A stretch of DNA of 7,720 nucleotides from Chitinophagales bacterium (GTDB taxonomy: Bacteria; Bacteroidota; Bacteroidia; Chitinophagales; UBA10324). Position numbers and translations under genes: made by a program. This document shows, one piece after another, positions 6,018 through 7,720 of this stretch (position 1 is its first letter; each line of letters starts with the position of its first letter). Where the stretch lies: NCBI GenBank assembly GCA_013695775.1, contig JACCZV010000206.1, forward strand, positions 1 to 7,720, given 5' to 3'. Under the pieces are notes generated by a model. The model was not told the DNA's origin, ran no database searches, and saw nothing but the letters and a program-made list of their open reading frames with translations.

Positions 6018-7720
6018 ATGAAAAATCGCTACCATCCTATAATCATCAGCTCCTTCCTTCTATTTTCAGTTATAATTTCCGGATGCAATCGCTTCACCAA
6101 AGTTGATGATAAAAAGGGACCCTCTGACTGGTTCATATCTCAGCGCATCTACCCATATGGTAAAGTAGATTACCACGCTTATAAAAATTCGATAACCAGG
6201 AGGGCTGAGATGATGGCTGCAAAAACCGAGAGGGATGATTTGCTTTGGCTTCAGGAAGGTCCTATCAATATAGGAGGTCGTGTACAAGATATTGAGATGG
6301 ATCCTGCTGATACAAGTATAATCTATGTGGGTGCAGCTTCCGGCGGAATTTTCAAATCTCATGATGGAGGCCTGAACTGGGTATCAATTTTTGATGAGCA
6401 ACCGAGCTTATCCATTGGTGATATCGCCATTGCACCCTCTGATCCCGATATTATTTTTGCAGGAACGGGCGAGCCCAACTGCGGTGGTGGTTCTGTAACC
6501 TATGATGGCATGGGCGTTTACAAATCCACGGATGCGGGGCTAACCTGGAATTATAGTGGCCTGGATTCCACGCGCAACACGGGTCGGATTATGATTGACC
6601 CTAATAATCCTCAACAGGTATTTATAGCAACCATGGGAGATTTGTTCGCCAACACACTTCAACGCGGCGTTTATAGAAGCGATGATGGAGGAGATACATG
6701 GGAACGAATTTTATTTGTCTCTGATTCAACGGGTGCAATAGATCTTGTCATCAATCCATTACATCCTGATACTCTTTATGCATGCATGTGGGAACGTGTC
6801 CGCCGACCAACCTATGAGCACTATGGAGGGCTTACTTGCGGCATTTATCGTTCGTATGATGGAGGAGATACGTGGACCCAGCTTACAGATGGATTGCCCG
6901 CAGGTTCTGACGTAGGGAGAATTGGAATCGACATCTCTCAATCGAACCCGGATATCCTATATGCGATATATGCTGATAAGACCGGCTACTTTGATGGGAT
7001 ATACAAAACCTTAGACAATGGCGACTCATGGATACAAACAAATGACGCATCCCTCGGAAGCATCTTCGCCTCATACGGCTGGTGGTTTGGCAGAATTAAG
7101 GTTGATCCCACAGATGAGAATACGGCTTATGCTTTAGGCTTCGACGAAGCTAAAACTTCCAATGGCGGCTCTTCCTGGAACATCAGCTCAGGGGGTATGC
7201 ATGTAGATCATCATACCATGTTCATTCATCCACTAAATCCTAACCTTATATATGACGGCAATGACGGGGGGATATATAAATCCACAGATGCCTCTTCCTC
7301 ATGGACTCACATTAAGCAGCTTCCAATTACACAATTTTACACAAGCGAGATAAACTTCAACAGCCCTGAGGAATTGTACGGCGGCACGCAGGACAACAAT
7401 GTGATCCGTACTCTTTCTGGTGGCATTGACGACTGGGAGAGTATTATAGGCGGGGATGGCTTTTATGTCCTCATAGATCCTGAAAATCCGAATTATGTTT
7501 ATGCTGAAAGCCAATATGGCGCATTGAACCGATCTGTGAATGGCGGGAATACTTTTTTTGGTGCAACCAATGGTATCAGTCAGGGAGATCGTAAAAACTG
7601 GAATACCCCGGTGGTCTTTAATCCCCTTAATCCACAGTCTCTCTATTACGGTTCAAACAAAATGTATAAATCAGAAAACCGGGCGGCAAACTGGGATGTT
7701 GTGAGTGGTGATCTTACAAA
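6018..7720 (+). CDS. BNR/Asp-box (sortilin VPS10-like) beta-propeller lipoprotein; 3' end missing
   Basis: The frame is open from the ATG at 6018 to the right edge, giving 567 visible residues. The N-terminus is a lipoprotein signal peptide: hydrophobic 8-20, lipobox I-S-G-C with Cys23. A leader region with DWFISQRIYPYGKVD (37-51) follows, of a kind I associate with this Bacteroidota family. From about residue 78 the protein is a beta-propeller with nine Asp-boxes of pattern S/T-x-D-x-G-x-T-W: SHDGGLNW 114, STDAGLTW 170, SDDGGDTW 221, SYDGGDTW 279, TLDNGDSW 331, TSNGGSSW 380, STDASSSW 422, SVNGGNTF 506 and SENRAANW 552. The later copies are degenerate. HVDHHTMFIHPLNP (395-408), GNDGGIYKS and GTQDN are typical of BNR/VPS10-like exoproteins. 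It should be anchored in the outer membrane and face outwards or into the periplasm. The ligand or substrate is unknown, and no sialidase active site (such as F/Y-RIP) is seen. Further domains may lie beyond the window. It is divergent from rnhA. Confidence 0.94.
   Translation, partial: MKNRYHPIIISSFLLFSVIISGCNRFTKVDDKKGPSDWFISQRIYPYGKVDYHAYKNSITRRAEMMAAKTERDDLLWLQEGPINIGGRVQDIEMDPADTSIIYVGAASGGIFKSHDGGLNWVSIFDEQPSLSIGDIAIAPSDPDIIFAGTGEPNCGGGSVTYDGMGVYKSTDAGLTWNYSGLDSTRNTGRIMIDPNNPQQVFIATMGDLFANTLQRGVYRSDDGGDTWERILFVSDSTGAIDLVINPLHPDTLYACMWERVRRPTYEHYGGLTCGIYRSYDGGDTWTQLTDGLPAGSDVGRIGIDISQSNPDILYAIYADKTGYFDGIYKTLDNGDSWIQTNDASLGSIFASYGWWFGRIKVDPTDENTAYALGFDEAKTSNGGSSWNISSGGMHVDHHTMFIHPLNPNLIYDGNDGGIYKSTDASSSWTHIKQLPITQFYTSEINFNSPEELYGGTQDNNVIRTLSGGIDDWESIIGGDGFYVLIDPENPNYVYAESQYGALNRSVNGGNTFFGATNGISQGDRKNWNTPVVFNPLNPQSLYYGSNKMYKSENRAANWDVVSGDLT

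Noticed and set aside
6066..7514. Short minus-strand reading frames across the right-hand region
   Set aside because: They lie antisense to the continuous plus-strand propeller gene, whose Asp-boxes show it is the real coding strand. They encode nothing recognisable.

Overview
The window looks like ordinary chromosome from a member of the Bacteroidota. The best evidence is the left-hand protein, which ends in a gliding-motility-type (CHU_C) sorting domain characteristic of type IX secretion in that phylum. Consistent with this are TAnnTTTG-type -7 promoter elements, the lack of Shine-Dalgarno sequences in front of the main genes, a class I fructose-bisphosphatase, and a surface lipoprotein built of Asp-box (BNR) repeats. 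I cannot place it below phylum from sequence reading alone.

Layout: (1) from the left edge to 1841 (+), the 3' part of a large secreted adhesin-like protein with SprB, PKD and Ig-like domains and a C-terminal sorting domain. (2) 1874-2266 (+), a small secreted protein of unknown function. (3) 2267-2494, a non-coding leader holding three imperfect copies of a TTTGTC motif, a candidate promoter and a nested palindrome. (4) 2495-3544 (+), fbp, class I fructose-1,6-bisphosphatase. (5) 3653-5128 (+), a polytopic membrane protein of the O-antigen ligase/polymerase family. (6) 5129-5407, a convergent intergenic gap. (7) 5408-5914 (-), rnhA, ribonuclease HI. (8) 5915-6017, a divergent promoter region. 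(9) 6018 to the right edge (+), the 5' part of a large lipoprotein with a BNR/sortilin-like beta-propeller.

The genes do not form one pathway. Three of them (the adhesin, the propeller lipoprotein and the glycan ligase/polymerase) concern the cell envelope or surface, and the small secreted protein may too. fbp and rnhA are housekeeping genes (gluconeogenesis; removal of RNA from RNA:DNA hybrids). Gaps between genes are about 30-280 bp, so most genes probably have their own promoters. Both large surface-protein genes are cut by the window edges.

I found no tRNA, rRNA, CRISPR array, insertion sequence or phage gene, and no convincing undescribed multi-gene system. The most noteworthy non-coding signals are the nested palindrome just upstream of fbp and the overlapping divergent -7 elements between rnhA and the lipoprotein gene.
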